Shown here in pieces: positions 44,325 through 54,832 of a stretch of DNA of 64,000 bases (the stretch's first letter is position 1; each line of letters starts with the position of its first letter). The translations under genes were made by a program, and so were the position numbers. Under the pieces are notes generated by a model, which had not been told where the DNA came from, searched no databases, and saw only the letters and a list, made by a program, of their open reading frames with translations. This DNA is from Zygnema circumcarinatum (lineage: Eukaryota; Streptophyta; Zygnematophyceae; Zygnematales; Zygnemataceae): the NCBI GenBank assembly GCA_037447605.1, contig CM074820.1, forward strand, positions 2,046 through 66,045, in the 5' to 3' direction.

Positions 44325-45040
44325 TGTAGCGAAACGCTACAGTCACCCCAAGGGGAAGGATTACTTAAAGCCCGGCGTGGCCTTATGTTTACATCCAATG
44401 CATTACCTAATGGTTAGGGCATCGGATACCCTATAGGACGATGGAGGTCCTAGGTTCGAACCGTAAGAACTGGTTCACACGTGGGGGCACCACATAGTCA
44501 CGGTGCGCCCCACATCACCCGCCAAGGTCCCCTCCTCGACTTAAGGGAGGATTGGGGATTAACGGCACCACGGGGATCCATCCGGGTCCCGCTGACCGGG
44601 ATCTCGCCGCTGTCCGATCCCCTTTTGGAATTCCGGCCGGCCGTCTGCATAAGCATGCGTTACCGGTTGGGTACGCGACGGGTTTTATTAATCGCACTCC
44701 TCATGTGGTCAGCGCGCTGGCCAAGGAATGCGGCGAATGCTCAGACAGATAATCTCCTCAATCTACGTCGAGAGACACGCCGCAGTCACATCGGGATGTT
44801 TCGCCTAACTCTCCATGCCGTAGAGGTTCAATCTGGGAAGCATATAGTGGGCTTAGGGACCGCTCGGGCCACCCAACCAATGCATCGGCATTCGGTTGCA
44901 CCTCGCCTCTGTGTGGTCGCCAATCCTCTCGCTTTTCTCTCTCTCTCTCTCACACTTTCTGACTGTGCGCCGAAAGCAGGCCGAGAGAGATTCCGGGCCA
45001 AGTAAGACCCAGGGGGATTAGCCCCCATGGCCCGCTACAA
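44325..45040 (+). repeat. 5' LTR of the chromovirus
   Basis: Begins TGTAGCGAAACGCTACA, a perfect 7-bp inverted pair around AAA, and ends ...CCCGCTACA, so the LTR has matching TGTAGCG/CGCTACA termini. It contains a tRNA-like A-box/B-box segment and a CT microsatellite near 44935-44960. The following bases (from 45041) should hold the primer-binding site, but I cannot match a specific tRNA. Confidence 0.9.
44411..44462 (+). promoter_or_regulatory. tRNA-like A box and B box inside the 5' LTR
   Basis: TGGTTAGGGCATCGG (44411-44425) matches a Pol III A box and GGTTCGAACC (44453-44462) a B box, with tRNA-like spacing. CATCG and CGATG can pair between them. The expected acceptor and T stems do not form well, so this is not a functional tRNA gene. 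The same boxes occur in the 3' LTR at 50926-50940 and 50968-50977. Confidence 0.6.
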
Positions 45041-45272
45041 GCAGTATCGAGTCGCTAAGGCGGGCGCTTCGAAAAGACCTAGTGGGTCATGGTGACCACT
45101 CACGCCGGAGGGGACCCGGGCCCCCTGCCGCCATCTTCCACCACCCGGCCCCGACGTGACGGGGAGAACTCTGAGATCAGCAAATCTCCTACGAGGGCCC
45201 GGGCCCCCGAAGCCCACCGATGACCAAGGTCATCCGTGAATGCCGCCCTCCTTCGGGTAAGCACCGGAGCCG

Positions 45273-46605
45273 TTGGCTCCGGCAGACTCCGCCGATCCCA
45301 TGATCGGGGCCCACATCACGGTGGGCGCGTCCTTGAAGATGAAGAAGAGGATCGACGATCTAGGAACGGATGTAAGGCAGCAGCGCGTCTCCACCATGGC
45401 CTGTTCGAGGAAGGTGGACGACATGGAGCTCACGGTCCGCCGCCTGGTGGACACGCTCCAAATGGAATTCAGGGGCCTTTCAGACAGGCTTCGGAGGATC
45501 GAGGAAGGTATGCCCCACACCCCCTCAGCCAGAGGCAAGTGGATGCAAAGCAGTCCTCGGGAAGGGGTTAGCATACCACTCCGCCGCCATTACCGACGCC
45601 CCAACCGCCGCCGGAAGTACCGGGTAGCAGCCCGCCCCCCTCGCCTCCTCAACAGGGGAGTCACCTCCACCTGGTGTAGGGCGAACCACCAAATAGCAGG
45701 GGACCCCCATCCGGGCAACCGGGCCGGGCGGGCGGAGGAGATCCCAGCCCTCTGGACGCCCTCCAAGAACCTTACCGGGAGGATGCCAGAATCGGGCCAA
45801 AGTGGCCCCGCTTTCCTTCTGGGGTGAACATCCTAACACGGACTGCTCCATCGAGCAGTGGTTGGGTCAAACGAAGGGTTACCTTCTTGCGACCAACTGT
45901 CCCCCCCTCCAGTGGGTAAGCTTTGCTTACCCAGCACTCAAAGGAGCCGCATACCGTGTGTATGAGGGTCTCTTTGATGAGATTGGGGACGATTGGGATA
46001 AGTTCAGAGATGAACTCATCAAACACTTTGGGGCCTTGGATCCTGGCTTGGAGGCCCGGGATAAATTTCAGAACATGGTCCAAACCGGCAGCGTCAAGCA
46101 GTTTCTGCGAGACCTGCGACAGGTGGTGCCACAAATCACCACCCACAAGCCTGGTCAGGCTGAGTTCTTTTTCCACTTCAGGAATGGCCTTAAACCACAC
46201 CTGAGGAAGCAGCTACGGACTAACCCACGGACTCTGAAACCGTGGGACCCCGCTGACTCTGAGCTGTACTTTGATGCAGCCATTCAGTTGGACACCGCCC
46301 CTGCAGGCGATGCAGGCCCTTCCCGACCCCAGCAGAGGTCGGGCGACGTGACAGGGTCGTGGAAGGCGGGACCCTCAGCTCCTGCCAAGATGGCAGGAAA
46401 GAACAAGCGGAAGCAGCCGGAAGCGACTGCCCGCCTAGCCACTGCAAGGCCGCAGAAGTTGACTCCAGAGGAAATGGAGAAGATGCAGCGGGAGAACAAG
46501 TGTTTCCGCTGCCGCAAGGAGGGGCACAAGGCCCGGGATTGCCCCCTGAATGCTAAGGACAGGAAGGGCAAGGGACCGGAAAACACCAACCCACCAGCAG
46601 TTTAG
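45273..46605 (+). pseudogene. Gag region of the chromovirus
   Basis: A leading frame (45273-45827) runs into the main Gag frame (45802-46605) with a frame change. The main part has a capsid-like helical region and, at the end, a CCHC zinc knuckle (CFRCRKEGHKARDC, near 46500-46541) that binds element RNA. It ends with a TAG at 46603-46605. Confidence 0.8.
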
Positions 46606-46783
46606 GAGTCCCTGCTGGTGGAGAGAATAGGTTAGGGGATGGGACGAAAGCTGCCGTCAAGGTTAAGGGACTTTTGTGGCTTAGGACCACGGACATTCTT
46701 AAACTGATGGGCAGACCTTTGGGGGTGCACGATCTTGTTGTGTGTCATGCGCTCCCTGATTTCATGTCTCTTTTTCTGCCACC

Positions 46784-47905
46784 GTGGTGACTCCCTCTAG
46801 GTTTATGGATGTAATGATGCGTGGCCAGTGGCATGTTTCAATTCTCAATGTTATGGGGGATGAAATCTTGATGAGATGTGCCATGGATGCCTTGCATGTC
46901 TTGCGGGATACTTCCCACATCCTTGGGCTGCATGTGCTGGTTCCTCAGCACATGGCAGTTCGCACCTTTCCCAACGCCACTTGGCGGTTGGTGAAACAGT
47001 TGAGGAAAGGGCACGAGTTGGTGCAGACGATGGAAGGACCCACCAGTTCGCTGGTTGGATCCCCCTACACCTTGGTGTGGAGGACGGCTCGTCCTCAACC
47101 CTCGCATATAGTGCGATCTTTGTTCCATCTTGCCCATCGTGCCATGACCTTCACCGGGTCAGCCAATGGCCACCCAGCAGTCATACTGCTAGATACTGGG
47201 GCAGATGCTAACTTTGTTAGTTCTGCATTCACCCAGAGATTTGGGTTGACCACAGATCCCCATTCGGAAAGTGTTACTTTCGGGAACGGACGCAAGGGCC
47301 AAATCTCTGGTAGTGTCACACTCAAGATCAAGCTCCAGTCCTACTCCGGGGCAGTAAAGTGTCTTTTGACACAACTGGCTCCGAGTACAGATGTTATTTT
47401 AGGGAGTGCTTGGTTAACCATGGTCAAAGCCCAATTGGATTTTTCCATCCCACACTGCATTCTGCACAGAGGGGATAGGCGCATCACCCTGCACCCTGGC
47501 AAACCCACTGCTATCACGCAGGTTGATACTCCTTATCTCTGCTCGGCCGTGCAATTGGCCAAAGCTGTTAAGGAGGGTTGCACCTTGTTCATGGTGCATG
47601 TCATGACAGCCACTGAGGATGTGCATGACGAAGATCAGGAATGGCAGATCACATCTACGGATGTGCTCTCGGCCGTTCCACCCAAAATCCAACCTCTGTT
47701 GGATGAGTTCAGGGATGTTTTCCCTGATGACCTCCCAAGAGGGTTGCCACCGTCTCGAGGAGTCGGGCACACCATCCTCAGCTCGAAAGCAAAAGCCGCC
47801 TGGGCGGCCGACGCATCGCTAAGTCCTAAGAGATGCGTAGCTAAATTGGCAACTTTATTTGACAAGGTAATGGATAAAGCAGCCGTAGCCCCTTTGGGGC
47901 TCTGA
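46784..47905 (+). pseudogene. Aspartic protease and start of the RT region
   Basis: The retropepsin active-site motif LLDTGADANFV lies near 47189-47221. A strand-rich protease body and the usual pre-RT linker (IQPLLDEFRDVFPDDLP) follow. The frame stops at 47903-47905, where the RT entry region has decayed. Confidence 0.8.
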
Positions 47906-48795
47906 TCTTGTTCTGCCGGGAAGCCAAAAGTGCATGGGTTTGTTGAGATGCATTGATTATCACAAGCACTCAACAAGATCACCGTAAAGAACCGTTTTTC
48001 TTTACCACGTATTGATGATCTGTTGGATCGTCTTCACGGCGCCAAGGTGTTTACATCACTTGATCTTGCTCGTGGTATTATCGATCCGCGCCACGGAAGT
48101 CGATGTGCCAAAACTGCCCTGACATTGGTCATTTCCAATATAAGGTGTTGCCCTTTGATTCGACTAATGCCCTACGACTTTCCGTGTCAGAATGAATCCA
48201 GATGTCTACTCCAAGATGGACGAAGTTTGTTTTGGTTTACCTCGATGATATCCTTGTCTTCAGTAAGACAGAGGAGGAACATCTTGAACACGTTCGGAAA
48301 GTGTTTGAGGTACTGAGGACGAACCAGTTTTATGCCAAGAGAAAGAAGTGTCACTTCATGCAACGTGAGTTGCTATATCTTGGGCATATTCTCAATGATC
48401 AGGGCCTTCGGCCAGATCCTGCCAAGGTTTCTGCGGTAGAAACTTGGGCGCCACCGACTGACTTACATCAGTTGCGGTCATTCTTAGGATTTGCGAATTA
48501 TTTCCGTAAATTCATCCAAGGGTTTAGTAAGCTGGTTACTCCCTTGACCAATTTGACGCGTTCCGGTGTCCCCTTTGTATGGACCCCTGAGTGCCAGGAA
48601 GCATTCGAGGGTGTCCGCCATGCACTTGTTACCGCACCTACTCTCCGTTTAGCGGACCCGTCCAAACCTTATGAAGTGGTTTGTGATGCTTCGGGATTCG
48701 CCTTGGGTGCCGTCTTGTTTCAGGATGGTCAACCTCTGGCGTATGAAAGTCGCGAAAATGAATCTCCGCTGAAGCGCAACTATTCTCGCAATTAA
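47906..48795 (+). pseudogene. Reverse transcriptase and RNase H remnants
   Basis: RT blocks are split: a primer-grip-side segment ([19 protein letters not shown]) near 48015-48070, a broken stretch, then the catalytic YLDD block near 48240 and the RT connection and RNase H start (VVCDASGFALGAVLF) to about 48795. A stop and lost sequence follow. Confidence 0.8.
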
Positions 48796-49063
48796 CAGAA
48801 CCGCTATAAAGGGTCTACCGAGGACATGGCGTTATTTGAGGGGCGAAGCGTCACGCTGTCACGACCACGCCGGCCGACGCCTTTCCGACTCCAACACCTT
48901 GTCTAGGGCGCAAGTGCACGCCGTCTGAGTTCCTCCAAAGGTTTGACCGCCAAAGGGGTTTATCGAATTTAAGGTTGGAATGTACATCTAATCGAAAGCA
49001 AAAGTGCTCTGCGATCTTGCCCTGATGGTGCTACTGCTTCACTCGAGTGTTGGTGGAACTTAG

Positions 49064-50185
49064 ATGACAGAGGTGAGGGGCCGCCAACCCCGAAGCCCTC
49101 GCCTCCAAAGATGCTTTTGTCATAGATCCTCCACCAAGACGCAGCCACCTCCTCGCCTCTCGACCTCGCATTTGATGATTCAGAGGGGTATACTGGGTGA
49201 TCCTTGTTCCTCGGATGGCCAAGGTAATGGCTATAAGGACAAAGTGGTGTCTAAGGACGGATTTTGGTACCACGGCCAGCAGTTGGTCGTGCCCAAGGCC
49301 GGGACTGTACGGCAGCTCATTCTGAGTGAGTTACATGATCCTCCGCATCGTCACATGGAGTTGCCAAAACCCGCGAGGCACCGCCTCCGTGAGTTCGGGT
49401 GGCCTCGACTCTGAGAGGGACGTGTGGAAAGCGATATCCTCGCTTGTCCAACTTGTCAACGAAACAAACCCCGCACTGGCAGGATCCCTGGCCAGCTGCA
49501 ACCCCTCACACCTCCTTTTCGGAAATGGGATAGTGTGGGTATGGACTTGATCACGGATCTTCCTGTGACACCTCGGGGGCATGACTCCATCCTCGTCTTT
49601 GTCGATCGGCTCAGCAAGATGGTGCATTTTGCACCAACTACTAAGACCGCTGGGGCCGACGAGATTGCACGGTTGTATGTTGACAAAGTGTGGAGCCAGC
49701 ATGGTCTTCAGTCAGAAATTGTGTCTGACCGTGATCCACGATTCACCGGCCATTTTTGGACGGAAGTGCTCAAAATCGTGGGGACCAAGCAGGCGTTGAG
49801 TACAGCTTTCCACCCGCAAACCGATGGCCAGACGGAACGGGTGAACAGGATCCTGGAGGATTACCTCCGGCATTATGTGGGACCCACCCCGGATGGGTGG
49901 GATGAACTGCTCCCAGTGGCAGAGTACGCCATCAATAATGCTTTCCAGGAGTCCATTGGTACCACCCCTTTCTTCCTGAACTTTGGGCAGCATCCCCTAA
50001 ATCCCCTGCAACCAAGGGATCAGCCCCCGACCAGGAACATGGGCGCCTGCCGTAACTCCCCGATCCTGGAAGCCGAGAGGAACTGGACATGGGACCTAAC
50101 CTCCCTAGCCAGATCTTTGTCCGCTAATGTCTCGAGGCCAAAAAGGGCACGGCAGACCTCGCAGCGCCTACAAAAGGCTCTATAA
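49064..50185 (+). pseudogene. Integrase region of the chromovirus
   Basis: A degraded linker (49064-49414) is followed by the integrase zinc-binding end (CPTCQRNK) and the catalytic core. Conserved acidic positions lie in the GMDLITDLP, VSDRDPRFTG and TDGQTERVNR contexts. The frame changes again at about 50130-50185 into the chromodomain-bearing end. Confidence 0.82.
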
Positions 50186-50804
50186 GCCGACGCCACCTGC
50201 ACTCCAACTCACCTTCAAAGAGGGCGATGAGGTGTTGCTGAGTACGGCGAACTTGAGACTCAAAGCTTATGGCGGAACACGTAAGCTGTGGCCCCGCTTC
50301 ATCGGACCCTTCAAGGTCGTGAAGCGCATCAATGAGGTCGCTTACCAGTTGGATTTACCAGCCCATATGAAGGTGCATCCGGTCTTTCATGTGGGATTGT
50401 TAAAGGCCTACCGTAGCGATGGGAGGATCCAGCCACCTCCCCCACCAGTGGAACTTGAGGGTGAACTTGAGTATGAAGTTGAAACCATTCAAGCCCACCG
50501 TATTGTGAGAAAGGGTCGATCTTCCCGTCACGAATACCTCGTGAAATGGTTGGGCTATGGGGTTGAACATAGCACATGGGAAGCCGAGGGCAACTTAACC
50601 AATTGCCAGGAGCTCATCAACTTGTACTGGGAGGCGCAGGCCGCAGGAGAGCGGGCGAGGGCGGCTCGGGGGGTTCCTGAGCCGTCCCCGCGCAACTCGG
50701 AAAGGGACTTGACCGGGATTATCGCTGAGCCCTCCCGGTTATCACGTAGAGTTCGACGCGTGCCGTTGAAACTACGAGCTGCCTTTACTACCCCACACAC
50801 GTGA
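50127..50804 (+). pseudogene. Integrase C-terminus with chromodomain
   Basis: The segment has the gypsy GPY/F region (LWPRFIGPFKVVKRI, HPVFHVGLLK) followed by a chromodomain near 50484-50625 (VETIQAHR, EYLVKWLGYGVEHSTWE). Chromodomains direct integration to particular chromatin states. A polypurine tract (aggggggagtaa, 50827-50838) lies just before the 3' LTR and would prime plus-strand synthesis. Confidence 0.88.
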
Positions 50805-50838
50805 ACGAGGGCGTTCACATTCTCACAGGGGGGAGTAA

Positions 50839-51581
50839 TGTAGCGAAACGCTACAGTCACCCCAAGGGGGAAGGATTACTTAAAGCCCGGCGTGGCCTTA
50901 TGTTTCCATCCAATGCATTACCTAATGGTTAGGGCATCGGATACCCTATAGGACGACGGAGGTCCTAGGTTCGAACCGTAAGAACTGGTTCACACGTGGG
51001 GGCACCACATAGTCACGGTGCGCCCCACATCACCCGCCAAGGTCCCCTCCTCGACTTAAGGGAGGATTGGGATTACCCACCACGGACCCATCCGTCCCGC
51101 TGATTGATCTCGGCCGCGGCCCCGATCCTCTTTTTTTGGCTCTGGCCAGCCGTCTCGCATAAGCACGTTACCGCTGGTACGGACGCGGGCTGACCGACCC
51201 GCCGCGCGGGCTGTAGGGATCCGCCGCGGTAATCGACGGTCTCGGGCGCTGGGCCAAGGTCATGCAGCGCGCCGCGAATGCGGCGAGCCAGATGTTGTAC
51301 ACCTCCACCCATTCGGGTCGAGAGACATGTGGCAACCGCCATTGAGTTTCAAGGCCTAATCCTCCATGCTGGTAGGAGGTTCAACGGGGGAAGCATATAG
51401 GGGCGAGGGGGACTGTCGTCACCCAACCAACGTACCGGCATTTGGTTGCACCCCTGCCCAGGGCTGCGCCAACCTCTGAAGCTCTCTCTCTCTCTCTCAC
51501 TTTCTTGATTCAGGCGCTGAGTGCAGGCTGAGAGAGATTCCGCGCAAGACCGAGGGGGGATTAGCCCCGCGGTCCGTTACA
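50839..51581 (+). repeat. 3' LTR of the chromovirus
   Basis: Starts TGTAGCGAAACGCTACA and ends ...GTTACA, where the 5' copy has GCTACA. It shares the body of the 5' LTR with scattered substitutions and indels (743 versus 716 bp). It is followed by the CCCTG duplication. Confidence 0.9.
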
Positions 51582-52709
51582 CCCTGACTCTAGTGGAAAC
51601 GCCCGGCGCTGGTGTTCACACTGGATTGACATTCGTGCCGCCACGTCAGCGGTTCCTCCCCCCCGCGATGGCTGACCGTTTGCGACCGACAGCGCGGCCT
51701 TCTCCGTACCCCCCCTGCCATGCCGACTCCTCATTGGTCCATTTCTAATTCCTGCCACTTTTTGCCACTTCGCCAACATTTCGCCAGCCGGCCGTCTCTT
51801 CCGNNNNNNNNNNACTGTCAGTGATAAGTAGATGGGATGTCAGTGATGCTAGTTTGTCTTTTAGTGCTGGGCTTAGTATTTGTATTTGCTGTGTGGTTTG
51901 TTGTCTTGCTCTTCTTTTTCTGCCTCTTCAGCTCCAGCAACAGTTGCTAAGTGAGAGGGAGAGAGAGAGAGTTCCATTGCATAAAGAGAAAGAGAAAGAG
52001 TCTTCTTGCTGATAGCATTTAGACATCCCATTCAGCCCAGCCAGACAAAGATTTCAGTGAGAAGACACTTTCATTGTAATGACAATCCCCAGCCAATCGC
52101 TGGCTGGGGTGAGTTTCCAAAACACAACCTTTATCTAAGCTGAGTCCTATTTTCCCTTTGCTGTCACTATGCCAAGCTACCATCTTGTGATATCCTGCCT
52201 TACACTCTTCCCAATGACCGATGATAACTAGAAGTCTAGCGAAGAGAATAGCCGAAGAGAGGACAGGGGAAGAGAGCCCCCAAGGAAGGGCTCTTTGCGC
52301 ATCGAGTCCAGCCGCCGGTGGGAACATCTTCAGAATCCCTACGTCTTCCGCTGCGCGTACCTCTGAATCCCCCGGATCCTGGCTCTATGCTGCAGGCAGA
52401 CCCACAACACCAACACAACCCTTCATCAGTTTCAGCACGGACGCGCGAGTGGCCGTACACCACCTGCAACTAGCTCAGCACTCTCCCCTTAACCCCACTT
52501 ATCTTGTGCTACATCCGTCTGGTTCACTCTGTCTGCTCGTGCTCGACCGTACATGCGTACCGCATAATACCGTACAGTCGTACGACCATACGACCGTCCG
52601 ACCGTACATGTTGTAAAGGCGTTGTAAAGTAATATATATCAGCCGTTATCTAGTCGTCACAGTTGTATAATATAATATATATTATATAGTCGTAATTAAT
52701 CCATCCCTA
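51582..52709. other. Right interior of the hAT unit, with a 10-N gap
   Basis: After the CCCTG duplication the older gypsy relic seems to resume (51582-51803). A gap of 10 N lies at 51804-51813. The rest (51814-52548) holds GA-rich and CT-rich microsatellite runs and no recognisable coding motif. The right subterminal GTACGG cluster (52549-52612) and an AT-rich block lead to the CCATCCCTA end. Confidence 0.5.
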
Positions 52710-52717
52710 CTCGCAGT
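52710..52717. repeat. Right 8-bp target-site duplication (CTCGCAGT)
   Basis: Perfect copy of 40719-40726, directly after the right terminal inverted repeat of the hAT unit. Confidence 0.9.
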
Positions 52718-53590
52718 GCACACTAGAACGAAATGTCGTGTACCCTACAACCAGTTAGGGCGAGAAATCGAACTTTTTTTAGCTTAATTGTTCAATGGTC
52801 AATTGAAAAAACAGAAAAAAAACTCAGTCGATCGTTTGAACAGTTGGATCGAATGTTTTGGAGCTTGAGAACTTGAACAACATGAAAGAAATGCTAAGAA
52901 ATTCGTGTGGGTTCCAAATTTTGCCCGTAAAATTCAAGCAATCTGAGGAATTTTCTTACCTCCGGTCCAACTTTCACCGTACGAACTTTTTTTATCAGAT
53001 CAATTGTTACCGTACGGTGCAAAATAGATTCCACCACCTTATGGCAATGGAAACCAGAAGCGGGTCCAGCGCTTTGCCACCTGCCAGAATCTCATTGTTG
53101 ATCGGTGGATGCGAAATAAATCGAAATTGAACGCGACTCGGAGTTAATTGTTCAATGTTTGACTGGATTCGCATTGAAAAAGGACTCGTTTCTTAGAAAA
53201 AAACAGAAACAGAAAGCAGAAACTGTTTTTTTTTCTGAACTGCGGTTTTGAAAGTTTATTTTTTTTGAGAAGTCAAAATCTTTAATATCTTATGTGTTCA
53301 ACCTAATTGGTTCGAGGGTATTAGAATTCCAATAAAAATTTCTGAAAGTCAGGCCGTTTTATAAAACACTTTTAGAATAGCTGGACAATCGTACGGCTAC
53401 ACTGTACGGCCAATACCAGCCCTATTCAAGTTGGCGGGCGTTCAAGTTCAATGGTCGTATGGTCATTCTAAAAGTGTTCTAAAACTCTGAAATTTTTATT
53501 GGAACGTTCTAATTCTTCTTGGTCGGACAAATGTACTGTACATCCCCCCACAGTACGGTATATTCTGTACGGCGCGTGATGTGACGCGAC
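52718..53590. other. AT-rich intergenic DNA with a foldback element
   Basis: No gene is supportable. The stretch is rich in A/T runs and contains an imperfect inverted repeat (53321-53513, listed separately). A short GC-rich run (cgcgtgatgtgacgcgacgtgacg) closes the region. Confidence 0.5.
53321..53513. repeat. Foldback (MITE-like) inverted repeat
   Basis: Left arm 53321-53398 and right arm 53464-53513 (inverse) share TTCCAATAAAAATTTC (16 bases) and AACACTTTTAGAAT (14 bases). The left arm carries an extra ~25 bases. The loop holds CGTACGG motifs like those at the hAT subtermini. I see no clear terminal duplication. Confidence 0.7.
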
Positions 53591-53914
53591 GTGACGTGGT
53601 TAGGGGGCCGCCTCGCCGCGGGGGCACCCGCGCTGTGCCGCTCTGCTCGTCGTTCTCGTCCTCCTCGTCCTCCTATTCCGCCTCATCCTTCTCCTGTTTC
53701 TCCTTCTAGTTCTCCGTCTCCTACTTTTATTCCTCCTACTCCTACTCTTGCTCCTTCCACGTCTCCTACTCCTAGTCCTACCCCTTATCCTACTCTTTCT
53801 CCATCTCCTACTCGGCGCTCTTGCATTTGGCGCTCGGCGTTCGGCATCCTCCTCCTCCGTCGCCCGGTTGGCAGGGAGGGAATGAGGTTTCAGATTCTCC
53901 AACTTGAAGCTTGA
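53591..53914 (+). other. Pyrimidine-rich low-complexity stretch with a Pro/Ser open frame
   Basis: The plus strand from about 53640 to 53815 is mostly C and T (ctcctactcctactcttgctcc). It opens a Pro/Ser/Thr-rich frame with no domain. I treat it as simple sequence rather than a gene. Confidence 0.5.
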
Positions 53915-53956
53915 CAGAAGTCACAAAACCCACACACTTGCACTTCAATCCAATCG

Positions 53957-54025
53957 TCAGCCATCAGCCATCAGCCATCAGCCATCAGCCATCAGCCATC
54001 AGCCATCAGCCATCAGCCATCAGCC
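53957..54025. repeat. 7-bp tandem repeat (ATCAGCC)n
   Basis: About nine and a half perfect copies of ATCAGCC in a row. There are no spacers, so it is a minisatellite and not a CRISPR-like array. Confidence 0.95.
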
Positions 54026-54499
54026 AATCATCTTCTCACGGAAGCCCCACCGCTCATTCGGACTGCATCTGCTCGAAGCGAACAGAGTACTAACTTCCTT
54101 TCAATACTTGGACCAATCCAGCTCGCTGAATATTGCAGCTCGCTGCCTTCAGACCAGCGCTGGCCTTAAATTACATCGCGCCGCCTGCTCCGTGACTTTA
54201 GACTTCCATGTCCAGTGCCACCTGTCACTGTCAGGCTGAACCCTGCCAAATCAGCACCAGCTCTCTACCACTGTTCCAAAGAACGCGCACACGGGCTAAG
54301 CCTATCCTCCAAGCTTTTTCATGAGCATCCTCCACCCGCCGGCTATTCCTGGGGAGCTCACCTGCGCCGTCTGCCGAATCTGGTGGCTCATTTTAGGACG
54401 TGGTTTTTAACCGAGGAAATTGCCCATCTAAAAGCTACCACTGGCTGTACAGAAATGCCCCCATTGTCTGCCACGCACACCGTCACGCGAGCTAAAAAA

Positions 54500-54754
54500 C
54501 AGAAACGACGAGCAGGAGTCGGACAGCGCTGATGCCGAGATTCCGACCACGGTGGACCCCAGGCCCCTACAGAGGCACGGGGGTGTTCACGAGGCAAGAA
54601 TTTTCGCAACTTTTGCCGCAGCATCAGGAGGAATCTCCCGGCCGGGCACCTTCGCCTTCACGAGGGCTATGTACCTGCACGGCACGCAGCACTTCGGCCC
54701 GTCAGACCCGCAAGCGACTTCTCAATGCTGCCACCGGTCGGCGGTTTTTTAATA
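54500..54754 (+). CDS. Possible terminal exon of an unknown protein
   Basis: After a CTAAAAAACAG acceptor-like site, an open frame starting NDEQESDSADAEIPTT continues to a TAA at 54752-54754. It contains GGISRPGTFAFTRAMYLHG and a composition that looks coding. I could not find convincing upstream exons or a family. It lies 78 bp from the convergent SEC8 stop codon. Confidence 0.25.
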
Positions 54755-54832
54755 CATGAAAGGAACAGGGCGGCAAAGAAAGCACTGATGACAGGGTCCG
54801 ACAGACAAACAAAAAGTGAAAAAGGGTGACTC

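Larger units (their letters stand above)
44325..51581 (+). mobile_element. Ty3/gypsy chromovirus-type LTR retrotransposon
   Basis: A 7.26-kb element with LTRs at 44325-45040 and 50839-51581, a perfect CCCTG duplication and coding order Gag, protease, RT/RNase H, integrase, chromodomain. The integrase C-terminal chromodomain places it among chromoviruses, which often target heterochromatin. The 5' part of the RT region (about 47900-48200) and the junction between RNase H and integrase (48790-49420) carry stops and frameshifts, so the copy is inactive. The LTRs differ by several small indels and substitutions, so the insertion is not recent. It interrupts the older gypsy relic. Confidence 0.93.
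40727..52709. mobile_element. hAT-type DNA transposon unit carrying nested retrotransposons
   Basis: The left end is TAGGGATGG (40727-40735) and the right end is its exact inverse CCATCCCTA (52701-52709), flanked by perfect 8-bp duplications. Eight-base duplications and a TAGGGATG-like terminus are hallmarks of the hAT superfamily; maize Ac/Ds ends are very similar. Both subterminal zones carry clustered GTACGG/CGTACGAC motifs (40848-40900 and 52549-52612) beside AT-rich blocks, like hAT transposase-binding regions. I see no hAT transposase gene, so this is a non-autonomous unit, swollen to about 12 kb by two Ty3/gypsy insertions. Which interior segments are original hAT sequence is unclear because of two assembly gaps. 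Confidence 0.82.

Noticed and set aside
44404-44470. tRNA gene in the LTR
   Set aside because: The A and B boxes look right, but acceptor, anticodon and T stems do not pair properly. Kept only as a Pol III-like element.
53591-53914. Pro/Ser-rich secreted or wall protein
   Set aside because: The frame follows a CT-rich low-complexity stretch and lacks a signal peptide or domain.
53957-54025. CRISPR-like array
   Set aside because: The 7-bp units are contiguous with no spacers, in a eukaryotic genome. It is a minisatellite.
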